Shown one piece after another: positions 44,703 through 54,815 of a DNA stretch of 64,000 nucleotides. This DNA comes from Methylomonas methanica MC09 (GTDB lineage: Bacteria > Pseudomonadota > Gammaproteobacteria > Methylococcales > Methylomonadaceae). The stretch lies in contig NC_015572.1 in assembly GCF_000214665.1 (NCBI RefSeq), forward strand, positions 1,488,001-1,552,000, written 5' to 3'. The notes beneath the pieces were generated by a model. The model did no database searches, was not told the DNA's origin, and saw only the letters and a program-made list of their open reading frames with translations. Both the position numbers and the translations under genes were made by a program. Position 1 is the stretch's first letter; the number at the start of each line of letters is the position of its first letter.

Positions 44703-45803
44703 ATGCTAAGACTGACTTTCTTATTGTTGACTGTGTTATTGCCGGGCTGTTTTCTGACGCCGGGCATGGAGATGCAAACCGACAACGGTATGAGCGAAAT
44801 CGAGTTGCCGACCCTGAAAAACGGTCAGCTGGTGAAGGAAAAGCTCCCCATTCAATCGATTACCGCCGACCTGATCATCCAAAGGGAAACCGCCAAGCGG
44901 CAGGTGGTGAGCAGTTTGCCCTTGGTTAGCGGCAACAGAGCCAGCTATCGCATCGGGCCTCAGGATCGATTGCAGATTACGGTGTGGGAGCATCCGGAAC
45001 TGAACGATCCCGGCGGCGAACGCATTAATCCCGACATGGCCGGTAAAGTCGTCGACGATAACGGCGATCTGTATTACCCCTATGCCTGCACGTTGCATGT
45101 CGCCGGTAAAACGGTGCCGGAGGTGCGCGAAGAACTGACCCGCGAACTGTCCAAATACTTCAAGAAGGTCAAGCTCGACATTCGGGTGTTGTCGTTTCAA
45201 GCCCACCGGATAGCCGTCGTGGGCGAAGTGACCACCCCGGGTATCGTGGCCATGACCGAAACGCCGTTGACGGTCGCCGAAGCCATCAGCCGGGCCGGCG
45301 GCGCCACCAAGGAATCCGATCTGAATAACGTGGCATTGGCGCGGGACGGCAAGCTCTATCGCTTGAATGTGCAAGCCCTGTATGAAAAAGGCCTGACTGC
45401 TCACAATTTGCTGTTGCAAGACGGCGACGTACTGAACATCGGCGATCAAAAAGACAGCAAAGTCTATGTGATGGGCGAGGTAGGCCGGCAGCAGGCTATT
45501 CCGATCAACAAAGGCCGGATGAGTTTGTCGCAAGCATTGGCCGAAGCCTACGGCGTGGATTTCAATACTTCGCGGCCCGGCGACATTTATGTGCTGCGGC
45601 CGGGCGACATGCAGCCGGAGATTTTCCGGTTAAATGCCGAATCGCCGGATGCCATGATTCTGGCCGAGCAGTTTCCGTTACAGCCGCATGACACCTTGTT
45701 TGTCGGTACCGCCGGCGTAACGCAGTGGTCGCGGGTATTGAACCAGATTCTGCCTGGTTCCTTTACCGCCATGATGTCGACCGCCGCAATGATGGGAATT
45801 TAA
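44703..45803 (+). CDS. Wza-like polysaccharide export lipoprotein
   Basis: A 366-residue lipoprotein with signal MLRLTFLLLTVLLPGC. It has a Poly_export domain (YRIGPQDRLQITVWEHPEL at ~80-100) and SLBB repeats (VVGEVTTPGIVAM and VMGEVGRQQAIPI). It forms the outer-membrane exit pore. The ATG at 44703 is chosen because AGGA precedes it and the signal begins there; an in-frame ATG at 44682 overlaps the upstream gene. Order after the initiating transferase is typical for Wzx/Wzy loci. Confidence 0.92.
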   Translation: MLRLTFLLLTVLLPGCFLTPGMEMQTDNGMSEIELPTLKNGQLVKEKLPIQSITADLIIQRETAKRQVVSSLPLVSGNRASYRIGPQDRLQITVWEHPELNDPGGERINPDMAGKVVDDNGDLYYPYACTLHVAGKTVPEVREELTRELSKYFKKVKLDIRVLSFQAHRIAVVGEVTTPGIVAMTETPLTVAEAISRAGGATKESDLNNVALARDGKLYRLNVQALYEKGLTAHNLLLQDGDVLNIGDQKDSKVYVMGEVGRQQAIPINKGRMSLSQALAEAYGVDFNTSRPGDIYVLRPGDMQPEIFRLNAESPDAMILAEQFPLQPHDTLFVGTAGVTQWSRVLNQILPGSFTAMMSTAAMMGI

Positions 45804-45856
45804 TCCATGGAACGGGCCTTTATTCAAACTGTTTTCAACCTGTCAGGTTACGAAAA

Positions 45857-48232
45857 ATGATGTATTCACACACTGAAGCCACTCCCGCGCTGCCGCCATT
45901 GCATCACTCACGGATCGAGGAGCATGGCGTCAGCATCCGCGACTATGTCGATCTCTTGCTGGAGGGCAAGCGAACGATTTTGTTGAGTTTGCTGGTGGTG
46001 TTGAGCATCACCGGCGTCTATTTGATATTGGCGCCGCGCACCTATAAAGCCGACGCTCTGTTGCGGATCGATAAAAACAAAGCCTTGCTGGCGGCCACCT
46101 TACGCGGCGACAGTAACGCCATGCCCACGGAAGCGGAAAACCCGCGCGCGCAGCGGGAGGTGGAAATCCTGCGTTCGCGCTCGGTCTTGGGCAAGGTGGT
46201 GGAAGATCTGAACTTAATGGTGGAATATTCGCCGCGCTATTTTCCCGTTATCGGCGAAGCACTGGCCCGCAAGCACGATAAATATGAGGGTATCGCTCAA
46301 CCCTGGTGGGGATTCAGCGGTTGGGCCTGGGGCGGCGAGAAATTGAAAATCGCGCAGTTTGACGTGCCGGACCGTTATCTGGATGAAGAATTTACCGTCG
46401 TTGCCTTGGCGGAAAACCGGTTTCAATTGCGCGGGCCCGATGACCAGGTACTGGCGGAAGGTCCGTTCGGCGAGCCGATCACTGCCGACATCGGTGAAAT
46501 CAAACCGGTGCTGATTCAAGTGACGGAATTAGCCGCGCATCCGGGGACCGAATTCGAGCTGACCCGCAAAACCTCGTTGGCGGCAATCGAAACCTTGCAA
46601 AAAGCCTTTTCGGTACAGGAAGTTTCCAAGGACACCGATATTCTCAGTGTGGAGTTAAAAGGCCGCGATCCGAAACAATTGGCGCAATCGGTCAACGATA
46701 TCGCCAATATCTATGTGAATGCCACGGTCAATTGGGAATCCGCCGAGGCCTCGCAAAAACTGAATTTTCTGGAAAGCCAGTTGCCGCTGGTGAAGGAAAG
46801 CCTGGAGAAGGCCGAGGCCGAATTAAGCGCCTATCGGCAAAAACACGGCGCGGTGGACATTTCCACGGAAGCGGAAATTTTGCTGAAACAGGCCGCGGAG
46901 ATGGAGACTCTGGGTATTCAGTTAAGGCAGAAATACGAAGAACAAAATCAACGCTTGGAAGCGGCGCATCCGGATATGAAAGCCACCAATGCCCAGATTA
47001 GACGCGTCAATCGTAAACTGGCGGCCTTGGAAAAACGTATCAAGGATTTGCCGAAAACCCAGCAAAACATGGTCAGCCTGTCCAGGGATGTGCAGGTCAA
47101 TACCGAATTGTATACCTCGCTGTTGAACAGCGCTCAGGAGCAACGGATTGCCGCCGCCGGTTCTCTGGGTAACTCGCGTATCGTCGATTTTGCGGTGGTG
47201 CCGGAGAAACCCTACTGGCCCAAACCCGGCTTATTGTTGGCCATTGCCGGTTTGTTGGGCTTGAGTTTCGGTTCGGCTCTGGTGTTTTTGCGGCATTCGC
47301 TGCAACGGCATGACAATTATCCGGCCTTGCTGGAATATCAGGTCGGCTTGCCGCTGTATGCCGCCATTCCGCACAGCAAAAAACAACGCCAGTTAACCCG
47401 CCTGATCGACCAGGGCAAGGACAGAGACACGGGCGTGTTGGTCAGCCACGACCCGCTGGATATTTCGGTGGAATCCTTGCGCGGTTTGCGCACCACTTTG
47501 GAAGCGACTTTGGCCAGCGACGAAAGCAAGGTCATTATGGTCACCAGCCCGGCGCCGGGCATGGGCAAGTCGTTTATCAGCACTAATCTGGCGGCCTTGC
47601 TGGCCAGTATTAAAAAGCGGGTACTGATTATCGATGCCGACATGCGCAACGGTCGCCTGCATGAAACCTTTTCCACCGATAAGCAGCCCGGGTTGTCGGA
47701 TTTATTGTCCGGTAAAGCCAGCTTGGGCGAAGTGATCGTCAGCCTGCCGGATCTCGGTATCGATGTGATACCCCGAGGTAACATGGTGTTGAATCCGGCC
47801 GAATTATTGGTATTGGGCGAATTGGCGGAAACCCTGGAGCAACTGAAAAGCTTTTACAACCATATCGTCATCGATTCGCCGCCGATTTTGGGCGCCACCG
47901 ATGCCGCCATCATGGGTAAAAACGCGGACGCCACCTTTTTGGTGGTCAAGGAAGGCCGTTACACCGCGCAGGAAATGGAAGTCAGTTTCAGACGCCTGCA
48001 GCAAGTGGGTGTGAAACCGAGCGGTTTTATCATCAACGATATGAAGGAAGGTTCGTCTTATTACCCTTATTACGGTTACGCCTATCAACGCAGCGATTTG
48101 CAGCAGAAAGCGCCGCCGTCCTGGCTGGCCGGCCTGCAAGCCATGGGCGAGTGGCTGAATAAACCGGAAGACGGCGAATATTTGCCCGATATCGACGAAG
48201 CCGAACTCCTGGACGACAGCGTGCGGATCTGA
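45857..48232 (+). CDS. Wzc-like polysaccharide co-polymerase and BY-kinase
   Basis: A 791-residue inner-membrane protein. Wzz domain with TM1 near residues 36-56, a long periplasmic coiled-coil region (~290-420), and TM2 near 455-475. The cytoplasmic bacterial tyrosine kinase has Walker A APGMGKS (K571), Walker A' LIIDADMR and Walker B VIDSPPI. A tyrosine cluster (SSYYPYYGYAYQ) near residue 735 is the likely autophosphorylation site. It controls chain length and couples polymerisation to export through Wza. The ATG at 45857 starts at the conserved N-terminus. Confidence 0.93.
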   Translation: MMYSHTEATPALPPLHHSRIEEHGVSIRDYVDLLLEGKRTILLSLLVVLSITGVYLILAPRTYKADALLRIDKNKALLAATLRGDSNAMPTEAENPRAQREVEILRSRSVLGKVVEDLNLMVEYSPRYFPVIGEALARKHDKYEGIAQPWWGFSGWAWGGEKLKIAQFDVPDRYLDEEFTVVALAENRFQLRGPDDQVLAEGPFGEPITADIGEIKPVLIQVTELAAHPGTEFELTRKTSLAAIETLQKAFSVQEVSKDTDILSVELKGRDPKQLAQSVNDIANIYVNATVNWESAEASQKLNFLESQLPLVKESLEKAEAELSAYRQKHGAVDISTEAEILLKQAAEMETLGIQLRQKYEEQNQRLEAAHPDMKATNAQIRRVNRKLAALEKRIKDLPKTQQNMVSLSRDVQVNTELYTSLLNSAQEQRIAAAGSLGNSRIVDFAVVPEKPYWPKPGLLLAIAGLLGLSFGSALVFLRHSLQRHDNYPALLEYQVGLPLYAAIPHSKKQRQLTRLIDQGKDRDTGVLVSHDPLDISVESLRGLRTTLEATLASDESKVIMVTSPAPGMGKSFISTNLAALLASIKKRVLIIDADMRNGRLHETFSTDKQPGLSDLLSGKASLGEVIVSLPDLGIDVIPRGNMVLNPAELLVLGELAETLEQLKSFYNHIVIDSPPILGATDAAIMGKNADATFLVVKEGRYTAQEMEVSFRRLQQVGVKPSGFIINDMKEGSSYYPYYGYAYQRSDLQQKAPPSWLAGLQAMGEWLNKPEDGEYLPDIDEAELLDDSVRI

Positions 48233-48234
48233 TC

Positions 48235-49485
48235 ATGCGGATTCGTCTGGAAAAAGACTTGCCGGTCTTGCTATTCGCGTTGGTGTGCGCTTCCACGGTT
48301 GCGGCGCTGCCGCAAGTGGAGTCGGCCTGGAAGGGCGTCAAGGAAATATACGGTGAGCAGGATTTCGGTTTGCGCATCCTGCGGGAAGCCATGCTGCTGC
48401 TGTTGATACTGTATATGTTTTTGGAACCCCGCTTGCGGCGGGGGGTATTTGCCGGCTCCATTCTGACGTTTCTGGCCGTGATTGCCAGTTATGTGCTGTT
48501 GGAAGTGGCGTATGCGCTGTATCTGGACTTGCCGTTGGTGGTGCCGGTGGCGGGACTGCGGGTATTCGAATATCTGCCGCTGGCCTTGATCGGCTTTGCC
48601 GTCAGCCGGCTGGGGGCGGGCGATTACGTACTGATCCGGTTCGCGCAGTATCTGCGTTATTTCATGGTGTTGCAGCTGGTGTTGGCGATTATGCAAGCCT
48701 TGTGGGCGCCGCCATTGTTCGGGGTGTCTTTTCTGGGCGGCGGCCGGCCGTTCGGCACCTTTGTCAGCCCTAATTTATTCGGTGCCACCATGGCGACTTG
48801 CGCGCTGGTGTTTGCAGTGGTTCCCGGCATGCGCAACTGGCTGGCCGTTAGTGTGTTTTTGGCTTTGTTGAGCGGTTCGCGCACGGCGTTTATCAGCTCG
48901 CTGCTGGTGGTGTTTTTTCAGGTTTACGCGGCGTTGCGGCCGCGCGACCGCTGGGCTTTGATCATGCCGGCGCCGATGTTGGCGGTTGCGGCGTTGTTAT
49001 TGGCTTCCAGCCCGATGCTGAGCGGGCGCGACGATGCCGATCCGACGCAGGACGGCCGTATCGATCTGTGGCAGCGGGTGTTTGCCGATTACGTGCACGA
49101 TCCCGTGGATTTGATGTTCGGCTGGGGCTTGGGTTTGAGTTCCAACACCATCAATATTCTGTTTGGCGCCGAGCATTTTCGGGGGCAATTCGATTCGGAC
49201 AGTTTGTATTTGTTTTTACTGAATGGTTACGGTTTGCTGGGCTTGCTGGCATACCTAGTGTTTATGTGGATGTCGACAAGGATGTCCGTCCACGCCCATA
49301 AAGGGCTGGTCATGATGTTTATTTTCGTGGCCGGTCTCACTTTTAATATGTGGGAGTATTTCCCGCAAAATGCCCTGCTGATGTTTTTATGGGGTTTGGT
49401 ACTGGGTGCCGATCGCAAACCGATCGCGCCGCCGGTGATGCCGCAAACCTTTGCCGCGCCGCTCTACCGGCAGCGTTGGTCGTAA
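48235..49485 (+). CDS. Wzy-like polysaccharide polymerase
   Basis: A 416-residue integral-membrane protein with about ten to twelve hydrophobic helices and a large periplasmic loop. The loop bears the O-antigen ligase/Wzy_C pattern (GGGRPFGTFVSPNLFG and SGSRTAF, then GRIDLWQRVFADYV). It polymerises lipid-linked repeat units in the periplasm. It starts two bases after the Wzc-like gene. As usual for Wzy, topology and context support the call better than sequence. Confidence 0.85.
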   Translation: MRIRLEKDLPVLLFALVCASTVAALPQVESAWKGVKEIYGEQDFGLRILREAMLLLLILYMFLEPRLRRGVFAGSILTFLAVIASYVLLEVAYALYLDLPLVVPVAGLRVFEYLPLALIGFAVSRLGAGDYVLIRFAQYLRYFMVLQLVLAIMQALWAPPLFGVSFLGGGRPFGTFVSPNLFGATMATCALVFAVVPGMRNWLAVSVFLALLSGSRTAFISSLLVVFFQVYAALRPRDRWALIMPAPMLAVAALLLASSPMLSGRDDADPTQDGRIDLWQRVFADYVHDPVDLMFGWGLGLSSNTINILFGAEHFRGQFDSDSLYLFLLNGYGLLGLLAYLVFMWMSTRMSVHAHKGLVMMFIFVAGLTFNMWEYFPQNALLMFLWGLVLGADRKPIAPPVMPQTFAAPLYRQRWS

Positions 49486-49495
49486 GGGCGGGATT

Positions 49496-50833
49496 ATGTT
49501 GAGCCTGTTGAAACAAAAACGCTTGTTGGGCGATGCGTTCTGGGCCTTGGCCGGACAACTGGTTTCCGCCTTGGCGCTGTTGGCGGGTACCCGCATGCTG
49601 ACCGAACTGGTTGCGCCCGACGTGTTCGGCTACGTGGCCTTGTTGAGCGGATTCGTGGCCTTGGGTGTCGCGGTGTTTTCTTATCCGTTTATTTGCGCCG
49701 GCATGCGTATGTTGCCGGAATGCAATAATCAGCAGCAACGCTTTGCCCTGCACCAGGCAGTGTTCGGTTTGACGGCGCGTTCCACTGCGCTGGCCATGGC
49801 TGTTTTGCTGCTGGGCGGTGCAGTGTCTTGTTACGTCAATGACAGCGAAATAGGCCTGTACGCTTTGACCGGCCTGCTGCTGGCCGTCACCGTGCGGCGA
49901 GAGTTGGGCATCCAGTTGTTGATAGGCGAACGTAGACAACGAGGCGCCAGCTTTTGGCAAACCACCGATAGTCTGTTGCGGCCATTATTGGCGATAGGCA
50001 TGGTGTATTGGGCCGGCCCCAATCCGGGGGCGATTTTACTGGGTTATATCGTGGCCAGCGTGGCGTCCAATACGCTTTGGAGCATCGTGCACGGTGCCGA
50101 TTCGGAAAGTCGGTCGGCCAGTCAGCCGCGCTTGATCGCTCAGCTCAGACGCAGTGTCTGGGTGTATGCCTTGCCCTTGATACCGATGGAGATGATTTTT
50201 TGGGTGAACGGCGTCGGCGACCGTTATGTGATCGGCTATTTTCTGAGCGCCGCGGACGTGGGTTTATATGCCGCCGTCTACACCATTATCAACGAAGCCT
50301 TCAACCGTAGCGCCATGGTGTTGCTGCGCACGTTTCAACCGGCCTATTTTCACGCATTCGCCGGCGGCAATGGCCGCGAAGCCTTCGCTGTATTGAAGTT
50401 CTGGCTATCCGCGATAGTGGCTTTGGGCGTTGTCGGCACCGGCTTGGTGCTGCTGTGCAAAAGCTGGGTCGCTGATTTGTTGCTGGCCCAAAGTTATCAC
50501 TCGGCGGTTGGCTTGATGCCGGCCATTGCCATGGGTTCGGCCCTGCATGCGCTGGGAACCGTGGTTGCGCAGCCTTTGCTGGCAAAAAAAAATACTAAGG
50601 CGGTATTGAAAGGCCGGCTGTGCGGCGCTGTTGCGGCGGCCGTCAGTCTGCCTTTGTTAGTGGCGCTTTACGGTTTGCCAGGCGCCGCCATCGCCAACCC
50701 GGTGTATTTCGGTATCGAAGCTCTGGTGCTGGCGCTGTTGGCCAAACCCTGGCGTAAGCCCACCGGTATGCATCGTGTTGCAATCGCCACGATGGCGGCC
50801 GACTTAAATCCCGCTCCGCTTAGCAATAGTTAA
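49496..50833 (+). CDS. Wzx-like flippase (MATE/MOP superfamily)
   Basis: A 445-residue protein with about twelve to fourteen membrane helices. Its N-terminus (LGDAFWALAGQLVSALALLAGTR) is characteristic of Wzx/RfbX-type flippases. It moves undecaprenyl-linked repeat units across the inner membrane before polymerisation. The ATG at 49496 follows GGGCGGGA in a 10-base gap from the Wzy-like gene. Confidence 0.85.
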   Translation: MLSLLKQKRLLGDAFWALAGQLVSALALLAGTRMLTELVAPDVFGYVALLSGFVALGVAVFSYPFICAGMRMLPECNNQQQRFALHQAVFGLTARSTALAMAVLLLGGAVSCYVNDSEIGLYALTGLLLAVTVRRELGIQLLIGERRQRGASFWQTTDSLLRPLLAIGMVYWAGPNPGAILLGYIVASVASNTLWSIVHGADSESRSASQPRLIAQLRRSVWVYALPLIPMEMIFWVNGVGDRYVIGYFLSAADVGLYAAVYTIINEAFNRSAMVLLRTFQPAYFHAFAGGNGREAFAVLKFWLSAIVALGVVGTGLVLLCKSWVADLLLAQSYHSAVGLMPAIAMGSALHALGTVVAQPLLAKKNTKAVLKGRLCGAVAAAVSLPLLVALYGLPGAAIANPVYFGIEALVLALLAKPWRKPTGMHRVAIATMAADLNPAPLSNS

Positions 50834-50846
50834 TAAAGAGAACACT

Positions 50847-51794
50847 ATGACATACGTATCCACACTTTCAGGCAGTTACGGCGAGCTGTTACACAGCTGC
50901 GTCAGTTGCGGCGGCGAGCAGATCCGCTATTGGCGGGATAAACGTTATCAGTACACTCGGGGGGACACGGAAAAGGTGTTTCAAATCTATCGCTGCAAGC
51001 GCTGCGGTACCGGCTTTTTGAATCAACCGCCGCATCCGCGGTGGTTGCAGAGTATTTATCAATATTCCGGGCAGGCTTTGACGCAGCCCGTCAGTTTGGC
51101 GGATGTGCTGGGCCGGGAAGTCGAATTTCCCAATTGCAGCGTCGATGCCGAACGGGTTGCCCAGTTGGCCGATAAGTTGAATTTATCCGGTAGCCAACGG
51201 GCGCTGGATGTAGGGTCCGGATTCGGCTTTTACACGCAGGCCCTGCGGGTCAAGGGCTACGACACCGTCAGTATCAATCCGGGGCAATACGAAAACCGGG
51301 TATTTAAAGCCATGAACGGCGACGAACCCTTGCAAATGATGTTCGAGCAGTATCAAACCGAACAAAAATTTGGGGTGGTGGTGATGTCCCAGGTGTTGGA
51401 GCATCTGTTGCAGCCGGATAGCGCCATCAAAAAAGTGGCGGGCTTGTTGGTCAACGGCGGTGTTTATGCCTGCGCGGTGCCCAATTTCAATTCGTTTCTG
51501 GTCAAGCTGTTGGGTACCCGGGACAACGCCTGTTTATGGGTGCCCGAGCACGTCAATTACTTTACCGAGAACGGTTTGCGGCACTTGTTGGCGCGGCACG
51601 GTTTGGAAATTATCAAAGTCGAACAGGTCACCCGCATCCGGCCTGATGCCTTATCGAAACGCCTGAAACTGTCGGGCCGGCCGGCCGCGTTGCTGGATGA
51701 CTTGGTTAAGCGCATACAGCAGCCTTTTGCCGGCATCATGAATGGTCTGGGGTTGGGAATTTATATCAATGTGTACGCGGTTAAAACAGCATGA
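50847..51794 (+). CDS. SAM-dependent methyltransferase with N-terminal zinc ribbon
   Basis: A 315-residue protein. A zinc-ribbon-like part has C18, C21, C50 and C53 (CVSC and CKRC). A class I methyltransferase follows with ALDVGSGFGFYTQ (SAM motif I) and VMSQVLEHLLQPD. Proteins of this type methylate sugar or lipid-linked sugar intermediates in polysaccharide loci. AAAGAG precedes the ATG. The C-terminal helix carries no export signal, so it acts in the cytoplasm. Confidence 0.85.
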   Translation: MTYVSTLSGSYGELLHSCVSCGGEQIRYWRDKRYQYTRGDTEKVFQIYRCKRCGTGFLNQPPHPRWLQSIYQYSGQALTQPVSLADVLGREVEFPNCSVDAERVAQLADKLNLSGSQRALDVGSGFGFYTQALRVKGYDTVSINPGQYENRVFKAMNGDEPLQMMFEQYQTEQKFGVVVMSQVLEHLLQPDSAIKKVAGLLVNGGVYACAVPNFNSFLVKLLGTRDNACLWVPEHVNYFTENGLRHLLARHGLEIIKVEQVTRIRPDALSKRLKLSGRPAALLDDLVKRIQQPFAGIMNGLGLGIYINVYAVKTA

Positions 51795-51837
51795 AAAGGC
51801 AAAGTCGTTATAACCCGCTCAAGGAAAGCGCGCGTTT

Positions 51838-52629
51838 ATGTTGACGGTGGCGATTTTGACCTATAACGAAGCCGGAAATTTGCCGCGTTGTCTGGCGGCG
51901 ATTCCGGACCGCTATCCGATCCTCATCGTCGACTCCGGCAGTAGCGACGCTACGCTGACTATCGCCCGGGAACACGGCTGCAGGATTTACAGCAATCCCT
52001 GGCCCGGTTTTGCCGAGCAGCGCAATTTCGCCATGAATCAATGCGATGTTGAAACGCCCTGGCTGCTATTCGTGGATGCCGACGAATGCTATCCGGCCGA
52101 TTTTTACCAACAATTCGACAGTGGCGTTTTGCCGTTGGAAGACATAGACGTGTTGATGGTGCCGTCGATTTTGTACTTGCGCGAAAAACGCCTGAATCAC
52201 GCGCCGGGTTATCCGATTTATCACCCGCGTCTGGTACGGCGGGAAACCGTCCGCTTCGTGCGCAACCATACCGGCCACGGCGAAGCGGTGATCGACAGTT
52301 GCCGGATCGCTTACGGCGAACTGCCTTATCTGCATTATTTCTACCACGGCGAGATTATCGAGTGGATGCATAAACATGTGGATAAAGCCGCGCAGGAAGT
52401 ACAGCTCAAGCCCACTGCGGGTGCTGTCATGACTACGCGCGGCCGCTTGAGCGTGCTGCTTGGACGTTCCTGGCTGCGGGTGCTGGCCAGGTTTCTATAT
52501 CACTACCTGTTCCGGGCCGGCTTTTTGGACGGTAGGGCCGGTTTGGAGTTTGCGTTGATGTTTACTTGGTACGAAGCCACTATTTATCTGCAGGCGAAAG
52601 CCGCGCGGCAGGCAAGGAGAAAAGTATGA
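51838..52629 (+). CDS. WaaE-like family 2 glycosyltransferase
   Basis: A 263-residue cytoplasmic GT-A enzyme. It starts MLTVAILTYNEAGNLPRCL and has DSGSSDAT, PGFAEQRNFAMNQ and the metal-binding FVDADE. This pattern is like WaaE/KdtX-type beta-glycosyltransferases. A C-terminal amphipathic region (~195-250) could bind the membrane. The gene starts 43 bases after the methyltransferase and overlaps the next transferase by four bases. Confidence 0.85.
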   Translation: MLTVAILTYNEAGNLPRCLAAIPDRYPILIVDSGSSDATLTIAREHGCRIYSNPWPGFAEQRNFAMNQCDVETPWLLFVDADECYPADFYQQFDSGVLPLEDIDVLMVPSILYLREKRLNHAPGYPIYHPRLVRRETVRFVRNHTGHGEAVIDSCRIAYGELPYLHYFYHGEIIEWMHKHVDKAAQEVQLKPTAGAVMTTRGRLSVLLGRSWLRVLARFLYHYLFRAGFLDGRAGLEFALMFTWYEATIYLQAKAARQARRKV

Positions 52630-53501
52630 AAATTTCACTGGTATTGGCTACTTTGGGCCGGGACGTGGAGTTGTTGGATCTGTTGAAGTCGTTGATCTTT
52701 CAAACCTATCGGGATTTCGAATTAATCGTTATCGATCAAAACACCGACGGCAGGATAGACCCTATTCTGGAACGTTTCCAACAATGCCTGGATATCAGGC
52801 ATATCAAGGTGGATTTCACCGGCAACGCCAAGGCCAGGGATTACGGTATTGCGTTGGCGCGGGGCCAAATTATCGCCTTTCCGGATGACGATTGCGTTTA
52901 TGACAAAGACGTCCTGGAACAAGTGGTTATCGAGTTCGTCAAGCGGCGGCGGCTGGCTATTCTGGTGGTGGGATCTTACGACTTTTCCGATACCCGCTTC
53001 AGCATAGGCGTCAACAGTCGTAAGGCCCGCTATTTTTCGCGGCTGAACATGATGGGCGTGGAGTTTACCCAGTTCTTTGCGCTGGACCGGGTCGATCGCC
53101 GGCAGTTTTATCTGGACCACGATTTCGGTATCGGCTCGAAATATTCCGGGGCCGAAGGCTTCGAATTGTTGTACCGCTTGTTGCGCGCCGGCAATCAGGC
53201 CTTTTACACGCCGAACATCAAAATCCACCATGCCAATAAGGATCATTACAGTCTGGGCACGGCGCGGATGTTGAAGTATTCCACCGGTATCGGTGCCTAC
53301 ATCCGCAAATTCGCCAATCAACACGATCTGTTCATCGGTTATTACATTTTACGCAAGATGCTGGTGGCGCCGGTGCTGAAAATGCTGTTGGCCATGCTGA
53401 CCTTTAATGCCGGCAAGTTGGCGTATTCGTTCTACAACCTGGTCGGGATTTGGCGCGGGTTTATCGCATACGGAAGAGGTGGCGCGAATTTCAAGGCTTA
53501 G
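52626..53501 (+). CDS. family 2 glycosyltransferase
   Basis: A 291-residue GT-A enzyme beginning MKISLVLATLGRD, with IVIDQNTDGRID and the DXD-type motif AFPDDDCVYD (~77-86). A C-terminal hydrophobic stretch (~240-262) may tether it to the membrane. It overlaps the preceding gene by four bases (ATG at 52626, with AAGGAGAAA upstream), which fixes the start. Sugar donor is unknown. Confidence 0.85.
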   Translation: MKISLVLATLGRDVELLDLLKSLIFQTYRDFELIVIDQNTDGRIDPILERFQQCLDIRHIKVDFTGNAKARDYGIALARGQIIAFPDDDCVYDKDVLEQVVIEFVKRRRLAILVVGSYDFSDTRFSIGVNSRKARYFSRLNMMGVEFTQFFALDRVDRRQFYLDHDFGIGSKYSGAEGFELLYRLLRAGNQAFYTPNIKIHHANKDHYSLGTARMLKYSTGIGAYIRKFANQHDLFIGYYILRKMLVAPVLKMLLAMLTFNAGKLAYSFYNLVGIWRGFIAYGRGGANFKA

Positions 53502-53612
53502 GGGTCAGGAGTCAAGGCATGACGGGATATCGTGCCTTTTCTGCTGGATCTTAAGCCTTGAACCTTATCGTCATTTTTTACGAATTCACGAATTAAAGCA
53601 GGGGGAAAGGCT

Positions 53613-54815
53613 ATGCAAGTAGGGATTGTTACCACTCACGTGCCGCCGGCCAAAGGCTATGGCGGGGTGTCCGTGACGTGCGGGGTGTTGACCAAGGCCT
53701 GGGTGAAAAGCGGCCATAAACTGGCGCTGGTTGCCGCCGACGAATCGATAGACGGCCGTTTACGGGTCGAAGACGTGGATGTCGGTACTGGCGTGGATGT
53801 CAGGTTGTATCGTTGTTATGGGTTTAGACGCTGGGGCTTCGGCTTGGGCGCGATACCAAAAATTCTCAATTTATGTCTGCAGGCGCCGGTGGTGTATATC
53901 CACGGCATTGCTACCTGGCCGGCTACCTTGGCCGCGCTGTTTTGCTGTGCGTTGCGCAAGCCGTTCATGGTGGCGGTGCACGGCGGTTTGATGCCGGAGC
54001 ATGTGGATTTGATCCACCAACGTAAACCGCATAAATGGTGGTATTACAAGTTACTGACTTTTCCGACCCTGCGCCGGGCCTTGGCCGTGCATTGCACCAG
54101 CGATACCGAAGCCGCCGGAGTGCGCGCTGTATTGGGCGAGCAAGCGCGTATTTTGCTGGTGCCTAACGGCATCGATGCGCGCGAGTTCGACGTTGCCGCT
54201 TACCCTTCGGGCGAGGGCATGCAGCTGTGTTTTTTAGGGCATGTGCAACAGGAAAAAGGTATCAACGCCTTTATCCGGGCCTGGTTAAAAATCCGCCGAC
54301 CCAAGGATCGCCTGGTAGTTGCGGGTCGTAGCGTGGACGGTCAATACTTCCGGGAATTTCAAGCGTTACTGGAACAGTCAGGCGGCGCGATAACCTACCG
54401 CGGTTATTTGCCGCGCAACCAAGTGTTGCAGTTATTGGCGGAAAGCCATTTTCTGGTGTTGCCCTCCGGTTTGGAGCAGGCCGGCGGTATGCGGGAAAAC
54501 TTCGGTAATGTAGTGGCCGAAGCCATGGCGGCCGGCAGGCCGGTCTTGGCGGCCAAAGGCTTGGCCTGGGACCATTTGGCGTCCGTGGGAGCGGGATTCG
54601 TATTCGAGCGAAACGAAGCGTCGGTATGCGAGGCATTGCGGTCGGCTCAAGCGCTGGATGTCGCTCAATGGCAAGCCATGTCCAAATGCGGGCGCAGCTA
54701 TGTGGAACAGCAATTAAACCCGGTCAGACTGGGCGAACGGGTTTGGCAAGTGCTGACCCAGCGCAAGCCGGCCGTCAAAATTGCCCAACGAATCAGCAAA
54801 GGCGGGGTTTTATGA
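53613..54815 (+). CDS. family 4 glycosyltransferase
   Basis: A 400-residue GT-B enzyme. The N-terminal lobe begins MQVGIVTTHVPPAKGYGGVS. The C-terminal lobe has LVPNGID, LCFLGHVQQEKGI and the nucleotide-sugar-binding segment EQAGGMRENFGNVVAEAMAAG, with the EX7E glutamates. It is preceded by GGGGGAAAGG and a 111-base spacer containing the stem CAAGGC...GCCTTG. It shares ATGA with the next gene. Confidence 0.88.
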   Translation: MQVGIVTTHVPPAKGYGGVSVTCGVLTKAWVKSGHKLALVAADESIDGRLRVEDVDVGTGVDVRLYRCYGFRRWGFGLGAIPKILNLCLQAPVVYIHGIATWPATLAALFCCALRKPFMVAVHGGLMPEHVDLIHQRKPHKWWYYKLLTFPTLRRALAVHCTSDTEAAGVRAVLGEQARILLVPNGIDAREFDVAAYPSGEGMQLCFLGHVQQEKGINAFIRAWLKIRRPKDRLVVAGRSVDGQYFREFQALLEQSGGAITYRGYLPRNQVLQLLAESHFLVLPSGLEQAGGMRENFGNVVAEAMAAGRPVLAAKGLAWDHLASVGAGFVFERNEASVCEALRSAQALDVAQWQAMSKCGRSYVEQQLNPVRLGERVWQVLTQRKPAVKIAQRISKGGVL